A stretch of DNA of 36,123 nucleotides from a virus, in IMG/VR virus record IMGVR_UViG_3300020172_001959, positions 1 through 36,123 of that record; one strand, written 5' to 3'. Of this stretch, positions 30,121 to 36,052 are shown in pieces. The notes beneath the pieces were generated by a model. The model made no database searches and was not told where the DNA came from. It worked only from the letters and a program-made list of their open reading frames with translations. The translations under genes were made by a program, and so were the position numbers. Numbering within the stretch: the stretch's first letter is position 1; every line of letters begins with the position of its first letter.

Positions 30121-30149
30121 ATTATACATTTTCGTCTATGAATTGTCAA
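30121..30149 (-). promoter_or_regulatory. Consensus sigma70 promoter for the helicase locus
   Basis: TTGACA, a 17-nt spacer and TATAAT on the minus strand, all 12 key bases matching. The -10 ends 32 nt before the helicase ATG. Confidence 0.9.
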
Positions 30150-30161
30150 CATTTATTTTGC

Positions 30162-30190
30162 TTGACATCATACTGGCTTACTTGTATAAT
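30162..30190 (+). promoter_or_regulatory. Consensus sigma70 promoter for the small-gene array
   Basis: TTGACA, a 17-nt spacer and TATAAT on the plus strand, again all 12 key bases. Its -35 is 12 bp from the -35 of the divergent helicase promoter. The array begins 28 nt downstream and no other clear promoter is seen within it. Confidence 0.92.
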
Positions 30191-30218
30191 GCACACATTG
30201 TAACACACTTATTTTAAT

Positions 30219-30527
30219 ATGAAAACAAAAATTAAAAAACTAGACAAGCGATATACCGGATATCAACACTTTAATTATACGGCAACTCCGATGTGGCAAT
30301 CTAATTGGAACAGTGTTGATTTAGCTGATACCCAACGATTAATGCGTCAATGGTGTTGGGAGACATTTGGACCAAGTTGCGAGTATGAGGAATACCGTAT
30401 ATTAGCAGGGCATCGTGAATTAAATGAACGATGGTGTTGGGTTGGTGGCGGTCATAAGCATAACTCTCAACGTATTCTCATTAATAATGAAGAAGATAAA
30501 AACTGGTTCGTGTTGAGATGGGCATGA
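30219..30527 (+). CDS. WF-RW family small protein 1
   Basis: A 102-residue first gene of the array. N terminus basic (MKTKIKKLDKRYTGYQHF). Residues 35-52 form the family helix (LADTQRLMRQWCWETFGP), then RWCWVGGGHKHNS and the signature EEDKNWFVLRWA. Eight tryptophans in 102 residues is extreme. No enzyme motif. There is no clear Shine-Dalgarno before this ATG, though the leader is only about 22 nt. Confidence 0.8.
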   Translation: MKTKIKKLDKRYTGYQHFNYTATPMWQSNWNSVDLADTQRLMRQWCWETFGPSCEYEEYRILAGHRELNERWCWVGGGHKHNSQRILINNEEDKNWFVLRWA

Positions 30528-30796
30528 TCAAAGTTAAACTGAAAAAGTATAAGATTTTAGAAGAAGATATCTATTCACCCGAGCAGTATAAGGTTTTAGC
30601 CATTGTTAAAGAAATGAAACAATGGTGTCGTGATACGTATGGTAAAGGATACGACAACAGTACACGTACCTGGTGTTGGCGTAGTGGCATGACATTTGAA
30701 GATATCGACGATGACTATAATAGCTATATGGAATATCCAGTGTTCTACTTTACTAGTGAAGAACATACAAGTTGGTTTTTAATGAGATGGGGGTAA
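30524..30796 (+). CDS. WF-RW family small protein 2
   Basis: A 90-residue protein starting at the ATG that overlaps the previous TGA (ATGA). MIKVKLKKYKILEEDIYS is followed by the helix IVKEMKQWCRDTYGKGY, RTWCWRSGM, and SEEHTSWFLMRWG. It closely parallels member 1 (QWCWETFG against QWCRDTYG). Confidence 0.8.
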   Translation: MIKVKLKKYKILEEDIYSPEQYKVLAIVKEMKQWCRDTYGKGYDNSTRTWCWRSGMTFEDIDDDYNSYMEYPVFYFTSEEHTSWFLMRWG

Positions 30797-30797
30797 G

Positions 30798-30977
30798 ATG
30801 TTATTTAATCTAGAAGATTTTCCAAAAATTATAGATTTTATTGAGGAGAACTCAGATAAAATGTATTATCACGAGGCAATACAATCGATGGGGTACCCAT
30901 CAACCTGTTATCATGACTACCGAAAATGGTATATGGATGATGTTGAATTTACGTGGTTTGTATTAAGGTGGAGCTAA
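30798..30977 (+). CDS. WF-RW family small protein 3 (59 residues)
   Basis: A short member: MLFNLEDFPKIIDFIEENSD, MYYHEAIQSMGYPS, RKWYMDD, ending VEFTWFVLRWS. Preceded by GAGATGGGGG, part of the previous coding end, as a possible ribosome site. Too short for ordinary gene-length cut-offs but it carries the full signature. Its TAA overlaps the next ATG. Confidence 0.75.
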   Translation: MLFNLEDFPKIIDFIEENSDKMYYHEAIQSMGYPSTCYHDYRKWYMDDVEFTWFVLRWS

Positions 30978-31020
30978 TGAAGAAAAAAACATTTTCATTT
31001 TAAGGTGGATGACAGAGTAA
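30976..31020 (+). pseudogene. Relic of a WF-RW paralogue
   Basis: In a frame not joined to any start, the bases encode NEEKNIFILRW, then MTE and a stop. This matches the tail of member 1 (NEEDKNWFVLRW). The relic abuts the end of member 3 at the shared AAGGTGGA sequence, as expected if a gene was lost by recombination between motif-coding repeats. Confidence 0.65.
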
Positions 31021-31029
31021 AGGACTACA

Positions 31030-31518
31030 ATGGACAAGGAAGAACGTAAAAAAGATCGGGAAGATCTATTAAAATCATTAAAAGAAAATGCTGAAAAATT
31101 GATAGTTGGTGATACACCAGCAACAACCGATTCATCATTTTCATCAGTAACGCTACCAATAATTAGGAAAGTAATGCCAGGTCTACTTGCACAACAAATC
31201 ATAGGAGTTCAGCCAATGACTGGTTTATCTGGACTGGTATACGGTATGCAGTCTGGTACTTCGATATTTGATACTGTTTTAACCACACGTATCGAACGAG
31301 TAGATATGTATGGTCAGATGGTTGATTATTTTGCGATTAAAGTACCATATGGTTATTTCTCTAAGCATAATGTTGAATCTGATGAGATCCGTGAATGGTG
31401 TGTAGAAACCTTTGGTAAAGAGTTTGTCGAAGAACGATGGTATATGCGTGGTGCTTCGACATATCTGTTTAAGACAGAAGAAGACCGAAATTGGTTTTTA
31501 TTAAGGTGGAGTTCATGA
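31030..31518 (+). CDS. Fusion of a capsid-protein (gp23-like) segment to a WF-RW domain
   Basis: A 162-residue protein with its own ribosome site (AAAGGACT). Residues 1-35 are a charged helix. Residues 42-74 (LPIIRKVMPGLLAQQIIGVQ, then PMTGLSGLVYGMQS) match the conserved region near the start of the mature T4-type major capsid protein gp23 (RRxMPxLIAxxxxGVQPMTGPTGLIFAM). Residues 100-162 are a complete WF-RW domain: FAIKVPYGYF, EIREWCVETFG, ERWYMRGASTYLF, EEDRNWFLLRWSS. The true capsid gene is not in this window. Fusion of a capsid segment to an early-type small protein is unexpected. It could bind capsid proteins of this or rival phages or satellites, but this is inference. Confidence 0.8.
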   Translation: MDKEERKKDREDLLKSLKENAEKLIVGDTPATTDSSFSSVTLPIIRKVMPGLLAQQIIGVQPMTGLSGLVYGMQSGTSIFDTVLTTRIERVDMYGQMVDYFAIKVPYGYFSKHNVESDEIREWCVETFGKEFVEERWYMRGASTYLFKTEEDRNWFLLRWSS

Positions 31519-31814
31519 CCGAAATTACTCATAGAGTGAATAGTAGTACAAGTAATGGGTTTTTCTATGCACCATATATTCCAATGGTTGATATAGGTAT
31601 GAACCCGTATAAAGTTATAAAAAAAATTCAAGATACTGATGGATGGTGGTATACTATAACCATTACTAATTCAGAAGCAGAAGAATGGTTAATCAATCAA
31701 TCTATCGGTAGTTGGCGTTATTCTGCTAATCCTAACTTTACCTTATGGATCTCGCATAATACGTATGATATACGCGAAGATGTATATAGTTGGTTTATTA
31801 TGAGGTGGTCATGA
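31515..31814 (+). CDS. WF-RW family small protein 5
   Basis: A 99-residue protein starting at the ATGA overlap with the fusion gene; AAGGTGGAG in the previous coding end is the likely ribosome site. MTEITHRVNSSTSNGFFYAP leads to a strand-rich middle (DGWWYTITITNSEAEEWLIN) and the signature REDVYSWFIMRWS. Confidence 0.8.
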   Translation: MTEITHRVNSSTSNGFFYAPYIPMVDIGMNPYKVIKKIQDTDGWWYTITITNSEAEEWLINQSIGSWRYSANPNFTLWISHNTYDIREDVYSWFIMRWS

Positions 31815-32086
31815 AACAAAAATTATCTAACTCTGATTTACAGAACATATGGGTTAAATGGATTGACACCTTCATTGATGAGTACCCATCCGAAGCTAGA
31901 TTTCAATCAAAAGAATATTGGCGCAGATCACGGTATGATAATCAGTATCGATATTATGGATTAGCAGTAAAGTTCGAAGATTGGTTGATGTCATATGGTG
32001 CAGTAGTTAAGCAATTTAAAGGTATACGACACTTGGAATTTATAACCCATGAACAAGCAACCTGGTTTATATTAAAATGGCTATGA
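31811..32086 (+). CDS. WF-RW family small protein 6
   Basis: A 91-residue protein, ATGA start after GAGGTGG. KLSNSDLQNIWVKWIDTFIDE and EYWRRSRYDNQYRYYG precede FEDWLMSYGAVVKQF and the signature HEQATWFILKWL, where lysine replaces the usual arginine. Confidence 0.8.
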   Translation: MKQKLSNSDLQNIWVKWIDTFIDEYPSEARFQSKEYWRRSRYDNQYRYYGLAVKFEDWLMSYGAVVKQFKGIRHLEFITHEQATWFILKWL

Positions 32087-32334
32087 ATATGAAAACATTA
32101 TTATATGCAGATGTAGCAGCTGCAATCATAAAAAGAAACAAATACTTTGAAATATTTAGAGAAATCAGGAATGAACTCTGGAACCAAGGAAATCGCACTA
32201 CTCCATTGTTTGTTGAATATATGCGTTCTACATATGGTATGGATGTAGAAGATCAATCTGGGTATATAACAGCTGATTTTGTTGTAATAAATGAACTAAA
32301 ATATCTACTATTCAAAATAAAGGATGGAATATGA
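32083..32334 (+). CDS. Diverged WF-RW family small protein 7
   Basis: An 83-residue protein starting at the ATGA (32083), although an ATG two codons later is also possible. FVEYMRSTYGMDVEDQSGY matches the family helix (compare EWCVETFGKEFVEE). The end is INELKYLLFKIKDGI, a degenerate signature without tryptophans, so it may have lost or changed its target. Confidence 0.65.
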   Translation: MNMKTLLYADVAAAIIKRNKYFEIFREIRNELWNQGNRTTPLFVEYMRSTYGMDVEDQSGYITADFVVINELKYLLFKIKDGI

Positions 32335-32519
32335 AAACAGTAGACTTAACAAATTTTGACGATCCATGGGAGTTATATATATGGATGTGTCATAACTGGG
32401 GACCACCAGGATTTAACAATGATAGATGGGATTTACGAGATTTGACCTATCTTGACTTAAACAATGAAATGGATTTAACATTTATATTATTAAAATTTAA
32501 GCAAAGGAATGAAAAATGA
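32331..32519 (+). CDS. Diverged WF-RW family small protein 8
   Basis: A 62-residue acidic protein, ATGA coupled on both sides. WELYIWMCHNWGPPGFNNDRW resembles the family helix and strand. The end NNEMDLTFILLKFKQRNEK is a loose signature (F-x-L-L-K-F) with a basic tail. Confidence 0.65.
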   Translation: MKTVDLTNFDDPWELYIWMCHNWGPPGFNNDRWDLRDLTYLDLNNEMDLTFILLKFKQRNEK

Positions 32520-32863
32520 TAAACAGCATAATAACTGACTTCAACAGCAAATATTTGACAGCAACAACCCTTACGAATGGTTCATCCAGTGTTACATCTG
32601 GTTCACTAAGAATGGAAAACGGCATATTAGAAGCATACAATGGATATAGTTGGGTGCCAGCATCCGGTCAATATAGTACTGTGAATTTATCACCATCAGC
32701 TGTACGTATATTAGATTGGGCTGACCAAAAAATGGCAGAAGAAGCTAACGAACAACAATTGATTGAGAAATATCCATCGTTAGGTAGTGCCAAAGGACAA
32801 TATGAAATGATCAAAAAGATTTGTCAAGCAGAAGAGAACCTTGACAACACCAACAGAGTATAA
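32516..32863 (+). CDS. Probable virion-type protein within the array (not WF-RW)
   Basis: A 115-residue protein unlike its neighbours. DFNSKYLTATTLTNGSSSVTSGSLRMENGILEAYNGYSWVPA is a beta-rich start of the type seen in T4-like virion proteins, followed by a helical part (SAVRILDWADQKMAEEANEQQLIEKYPSLGSA). It may be a structural or assembly protein stranded in the array. ATGA coupling to the previous gene. Confidence 0.6.
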   Translation: MINSIITDFNSKYLTATTLTNGSSSVTSGSLRMENGILEAYNGYSWVPASGQYSTVNLSPSAVRILDWADQKMAEEANEQQLIEKYPSLGSAKGQYEMIKKICQAEENLDNTNRV

Positions 32864-32867
32864 TATA

Positions 32868-33215
32868 ATGACTTTTATAATTTTAATAGCATTGCAGGTA
32901 AAACACTGGTATATCGATTTCGTAAATCAGTCCCAAGCTGAGGTAATAAGTAAAGGCCATTATGGTGAACTTACTGGTATTATGCATAGCTTAAAACATG
33001 GCATTGGTACAGGACTTATTTTTCTTTTAGTTGATCCATATCTTGCCTTATTAATTGGTGTATTAGATTTTATTCTACATTACCATATCGATTGGGCTAA
33101 ACGAAACTTCGGTAATCAAGATATCCAAGATAAAAGATTTTGGCGTGATCTTGGACTTGACCAAATGGTACATCAATTGTGCTATATTGGATACGTAGCG
33201 ATGGTGGTAATATGA
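32868..33215 (+). CDS. DUF3307-like membrane protein
   Basis: A 115-residue protein starting at 32868 (MTFIILIALQVKHWYIDFVNQ). HYGELTGIMHSLKHGIGTGLIFLL and LIGVLDFILHYHIDWAKRNFG, with conserved histidines, match the DUF3307 family of phage and bacterial membrane proteins. It has about three hydrophobic segments. The role is unknown; metal binding through the histidines is possible. Confidence 0.75.
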   Translation: MTFIILIALQVKHWYIDFVNQSQAEVISKGHYGELTGIMHSLKHGIGTGLIFLLVDPYLALLIGVLDFILHYHIDWAKRNFGNQDIQDKRFWRDLGLDQMVHQLCYIGYVAMVVI

Positions 33216-33478
33216 TACAATCTAAAACTCATGGGGATGATTGGTATAGGGTTGGATATGATGCTATATATGGCGCTTCTATAAATAACCCATTTACTGA
33301 TAATTTGCAGGAGTTATTAGTCGAATGGTGTAATGAACAATCCAGTCAAACATCATATTGTTTTGTACCTCCACGGATTATTCTCGACCCTAGAACATTT
33401 CAACCAATTCCAGTAGGTGGGGAAATATGGTTTGAAGTTCAAGAAATGGCAAATTGGTTTACTTTACGATGGTCGTAA
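33212..33478 (+). CDS. WF-RW family small protein 9
   Basis: An 88-residue protein starting at the ATGA with the DUF3307 gene. DNLQELLVEWCNEQSSQTSY is the family helix, followed by CFVPPRIILDPRTFQPIPVG and the signature VQEMANWFTLRWS. Confidence 0.8.
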   Translation: MIQSKTHGDDWYRVGYDAIYGASINNPFTDNLQELLVEWCNEQSSQTSYCFVPPRIILDPRTFQPIPVGGEIWFEVQEMANWFTLRWS

Positions 33479-33479
33479 T

Positions 33480-33791
33480 ATGCTAAAATTAAATTTACAA
33501 ATACGAAATCCGTTTTTCAAGGATAGTGAGTTCAAAAATTTATGGTTCAGAAGTGGATCATTTAACCTACATAAGCAGTGGGAATTACAACTGATGTGGT
33601 ATGATTGGAATATGTTTGAGTTAAACTTAAACATTAGTTGGAAAGGCGAGGATCATGCTGGTCCAAAATTTGATATTGGCATTTTTGGATATCAATTCAC
33701 GGCATCAGTATATGATAGTAGACATTGGAATTTTGAAAATAATACATGGGAAGTATATGACAGAGAAGAAAACGAGAGTACCGAAAGCTGA
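33480..33791 (+). CDS. Hypothetical beta-rich protein (not WF-RW)
   Basis: A 103-residue protein. LNLQIRNPFFKDSEFKNLWF, KQWELQLMWYDWNMFELNLNISWKGEDHAGPKFDIGIFGYQF and YDSRHWNFENNTW recall a widespread phage protein of unknown function with DHAG and D-x-RHW motifs. Preceded by GATGGTCGT and overlapped by the next gene for about 35 bases. Confidence 0.7.
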   Translation: MLKLNLQIRNPFFKDSEFKNLWFRSGSFNLHKQWELQLMWYDWNMFELNLNISWKGEDHAGPKFDIGIFGYQFTASVYDSRHWNFENNTWEVYDREENESTES

Positions 33792-34032
33792 ACCAGAACA
33801 TAAAGACATTATTGGTCGTACTATTAATGTTGGTGATTTTGTAAGTGTAGTCATATCTAACAGTTTACGTATAGCTAAGGTAGTGAAATTGAATCCTAAA
33901 ATGGTTAAGGTTAAGATCTTAAATGCCAAGACCAGTAATTGGTACTCAGGTGAACACAACAAGTATTCGTATGATATGGCTCTTATTGACGGGGAATATT
34001 TAACAATGTATATTTTAAAAACCAGTGCTTAG
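33757..34032 (+). CDS. Small hypothetical protein with SH3/KOW-like core
   Basis: A 91-residue protein from the ATG at 33757. It is basic at the start (MTEKKTRVPKAEPEHKD). RTINVGDFVSVVISNSLRIAKVVKLNPKMVKVKIL resembles a small beta-barrel (KOW or SH3-like). It may bind nucleic acid. No WF-RW signature. Confidence 0.6.
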   Translation: MTEKKTRVPKAEPEHKDIIGRTINVGDFVSVVISNSLRIAKVVKLNPKMVKVKILNAKTSNWYSGEHNKYSYDMALIDGEYLTMYILKTSA

Positions 34033-34255
34033 AAAAAACGTTAAAGACTTATCTGGGTTATATTCCCAGGATGCTGCCGAGTTAGTTTACTGGTTAGTAA
34101 AAAATCTTGGCCCGGTAAGATATAGTACTCGAAAGCATATACTAGGTGAATCATGGAGTTTGAGTCGTGGGCTTCTTAGTTATTATGTAGAATTCGATGC
34201 TAGAAAAGTAAAAAGAGAACAGATGACTTGGTTTAGATTAAAGTGGGCGAAATGA
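34025..34255 (+). CDS. WF-RW family small protein 10 (GTG start)
   Basis: A 76-residue protein with a GTG start overlapping the previous stop. SQDAAELVYWLVKNLGPVRY is the family helix, SWSLSRGLLSYYVEFDA a strand pair, and REQMTWFRLKWAK the signature. The end (AAAGTGGGCG) is a likely ribosome site for the next gene. Confidence 0.75.
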   Translation: MLRKNVKDLSGLYSQDAAELVYWLVKNLGPVRYSTRKHILGESWSLSRGLLSYYVEFDARKVKREQMTWFRLKWAK

Positions 34256-34575
34256 AACCTGTTACCATATCCAAAGAAAATTGGCATTTATTGTTGATTG
34301 AATTACAGAAGGAATATCCGTTTAGTGTGGTTGCGATTAAAGAAAAGTCTAAACGAGTCTTGGGATTTACATCGCGTGAGCATACAATATGGACTAAAAA
34401 TAAAAACTATGATGCTGAATATGCCGAGTACGAAAAACAATTAAAAGACGACAACTTATGGTTCTTGTCTATCGAGCCAGCAAAAGGAAAAAGTCGAAAA
34501 GTAATTCAGCTTGATTTTTACGATGAAGTTAAACGAACATTTTTTTTAATCAAATATAGCGAGTTTTTGAAATGA
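34252..34575 (+). CDS. Diverged WF-RW family small protein 11
   Basis: A 107-residue protein, ATGA start. It is one of the longer members, with a basic N-terminal half (WHLLLIELQKEYPFSVVAIKEKSKRV) and an aromatic middle (HTIWTKNKNYDAEYAEYEK). VIQLDFYDEVKRTFFLIKYSEFLK is a loose signature with FF for WF and KY for RW. Confidence 0.65.
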   Translation: MKPVTISKENWHLLLIELQKEYPFSVVAIKEKSKRVLGFTSREHTIWTKNKNYDAEYAEYEKQLKDDNLWFLSIEPAKGKSRKVIQLDFYDEVKRTFFLIKYSEFLK

Positions 34576-34718
34576 GAGAATTGATTTTAAAACGAATTGC
34601 AGACCATTGGGATGATAGTCTTGAACAAATATTTGACATTACATTACCGGATGTGTATAATTTGTCAGATAACGATTTACTTAACCTTTATAACTCAATT
34701 TTTGAATTAGGAATTTAA
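34572..34718 (+). CDS. 48-residue hypothetical protein
   Basis: A very short gene with ATGA start: MRELILKRIADHWDDSLEQ, IFDITLPDVYNLSDNDLLN, LYNSIFELGI. It is acidic and helical and unlike the WF-RW family. Coding is supported by its tight fit between two genes and its codon use. Confidence 0.6.
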   Translation: MRELILKRIADHWDDSLEQIFDITLPDVYNLSDNDLLNLYNSIFELGI

Positions 34719-34719
34719 T

Positions 34720-34938
34720 ATGAAACACGTACAAGTTGGTATGTTTAAATTACCCGGCCTTTCTTTTGACCGCGATGAAATGTCAGATGAATTACGAGAT
34801 GAAATGGTCGAATGGGCAGAGAGTTCAAATTGTGGTATTTTTATGACTGATCGCCTTTGGTCGTTCAAGTCAGAAGGACATCGTGATTTCTTTTTATTAA
34901 GATGGGCTGAGAGGGTTCCTAAAAAAGATAAAGAATGA
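34720..34938 (+). CDS. WF-RW family small protein 12
   Basis: A 72-residue protein. VGMFKLPGLSFDRDEMSDEL and RDEMVEWAESSNCGIFMTD form the N-terminal strand and helix; its start is similar to residues 100-120 of the capsid fusion (FAIKVPYGYF..SDEIREWC). The signature HRDFFLLRW is followed by ten more residues (AERVPKKDKE), unusual because most members end at the motif. Confidence 0.8.
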   Translation: MKHVQVGMFKLPGLSFDRDEMSDELRDEMVEWAESSNCGIFMTDRLWSFKSEGHRDFFLLRWAERVPKKDKE

Positions 34939-35138
34939 GTAAATTCCGATATTATGTAATTGATTCTGCCGAAATCGACGATGGGTATACATGGTATAGT
35001 ATTCATTCGCGTGATATGGAACTGTGGCAATGGATTGCTCAGCAATCGCCAACGATGTGGCAGAATATCAAAGGTGTGTCAGCGTTTGATATCCGTGCAG
35101 ATTTATATACCTTTTTAACAATAAAATTCGGAAGATAA
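34935..35138 (+). CDS. Diverged WF-RW family small protein 13
   Basis: A 67-residue protein, ATGA start. DDGYTWYSIHSRDMELWQWIAQQ is the family strand and helix. The end RADLYTFLTIKFGR is a weak signature in which F replaces W. Confidence 0.7.
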   Translation: MSKFRYYVIDSAEIDDGYTWYSIHSRDMELWQWIAQQSPTMWQNIKGVSAFDIRADLYTFLTIKFGR

Positions 35139-35410
35139 TGAAAAAAGTAGAGTTAACACTTGGACAATATGAGCGACTGATCGAATTGCGTGATTATGAA
35201 AATAAATCAATACCTGCGATGTCCATCACCGAGTTTGTAAGAACACGTTTCAATGCAAAAATACATCATAAGGCATGTACTGAACGATACAATTATTATA
35301 ACAGTCTTGGAATGTCTACCGAGTACCCGTATAGTTATCGTGGATTTAAGTATACTGTTACCTTTGAACATGAGGATGAACGTTTTACATGGTTTATGTT
35401 GCATCTATGA
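35138..35410 (+). CDS. WF-RW family small protein 14
   Basis: A 90-residue protein, TAATG start. MKKVELTLGQYERLIELRD, SITEFVRTRFNAKIHH, a Tyr-rich loop (YNYYNSLGMSTEYPYSYRG), then FKYTVTFEHEDERFTWFMLHL, where H-L replaces R-W at the end. Confidence 0.75.
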   Translation: MKKVELTLGQYERLIELRDYENKSIPAMSITEFVRTRFNAKIHHKACTERYNYYNSLGMSTEYPYSYRGFKYTVTFEHEDERFTWFMLHL

Positions 35411-35616
35411 TTACCATCGATATTGATAAATTAAAATCACCATATTACGATATTATTGTAAATTTTTATAAAATGAATCTTGAGTTGCCTAATAAGGAAT
35501 ACATTGAAAAATTTGAGAAAGAATTTCGATGTAGAGCATCTGCGAGAGACGATGGTGGATGGGATATGATTTTTAAAGATGAAGACTACACTTGGTTTTT
35601 AATGAGGTCTGTATGA
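35407..35616 (+). CDS. WF-RW family small protein 15
   Basis: A 69-residue protein starting at the ATGA with the previous gene. MITIDIDKLKSPYYDIIVNF, then YIEKFEKEFRCRASARDDGG and the end FKDEDYTWFLMRSV, with S-V in place of the final W-S. Confidence 0.75.
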   Translation: MITIDIDKLKSPYYDIIVNFYKMNLELPNKEYIEKFEKEFRCRASARDDGGWDMIFKDEDYTWFLMRSV

Positions 35617-35825
35617 GTGTTAGAGTAGCAGATACCAAGTTAGGTTTCGAATTAACCAGATTTAATGAGTATTGTAAACGGCATGATGGTAAAGTAACCT
35701 ATCAACAATACTGGGATAATGTAAATGCAGAATTAGCAAAATTTCATGCATTTGTTAATGAAGATCGTGTTATAACTTTTGAATCAGAAGTTTATTTTAC
35801 ATGGTTTGCAATGAAGTGGAGTTAG
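35613..35825 (+). CDS. WF-RW family small protein 16
   Basis: A 70-residue protein, ATGA start after GAGGT. MSVRVADTKLGFELTRFNEYC, TYQQYWDNVNAELAKFHAFV, ending SEVYFTWFAMKWS, a good signature. AGTGGAG at the end would serve the next gene. Confidence 0.78.
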   Translation: MSVRVADTKLGFELTRFNEYCKRHDGKVTYQQYWDNVNAELAKFHAFVNEDRVITFESEVYFTWFAMKWS

Positions 35826-35826
35826 A

Positions 35827-36051
35827 ATGAACGCAGATTATATGGTTGAAAATGGATTTGCCATCTTTGATGGTCTTAAATATTCAGGGGTTACTATTTC
35901 AATATGGTGCAAGGATAGAGGAATGGTGTATGGAAAAGATTACAAATGGCATAGCAGACGTGTTAATGCTGGTGAGAAAGTAAGAACTGAAATTATCTTT
36001 CAGTTCAAAGATCCAAAACAAGCAACACTTGCAATGATACAGTGGAGTTAG
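35827..36051 (+). CDS. WF-RW family small protein 17
   Basis: A 74-residue protein, one base after the previous stop. MNADYMVENGFAIFDGLKYS, GVTISIWCKDRGMVYGKDYK, ending FKDPKQATLAMIQWS, in which L-A replaces W-F. The form with DPK-ATLA-x-x-W-S looks close to an ancestral phage small-protein motif. Confidence 0.75.
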   Translation: MNADYMVENGFAIFDGLKYSGVTISIWCKDRGMVYGKDYKWHSRRVNAGEKVRTEIIFQFKDPKQATLAMIQWS

Positions 36052-36052
36052 C

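Noticed and set aside
30977-31003. Tiny ORF MKKKTFSF after array member 3
   Set aside because: Eight codons with no support. The same bases in another frame encode a relic of the WF-RW motif.
31353-31631. Minus-strand ORF within the array
   Set aside because: It is antisense to the capsid-fusion gene and the next array gene, whose motifs are clear.
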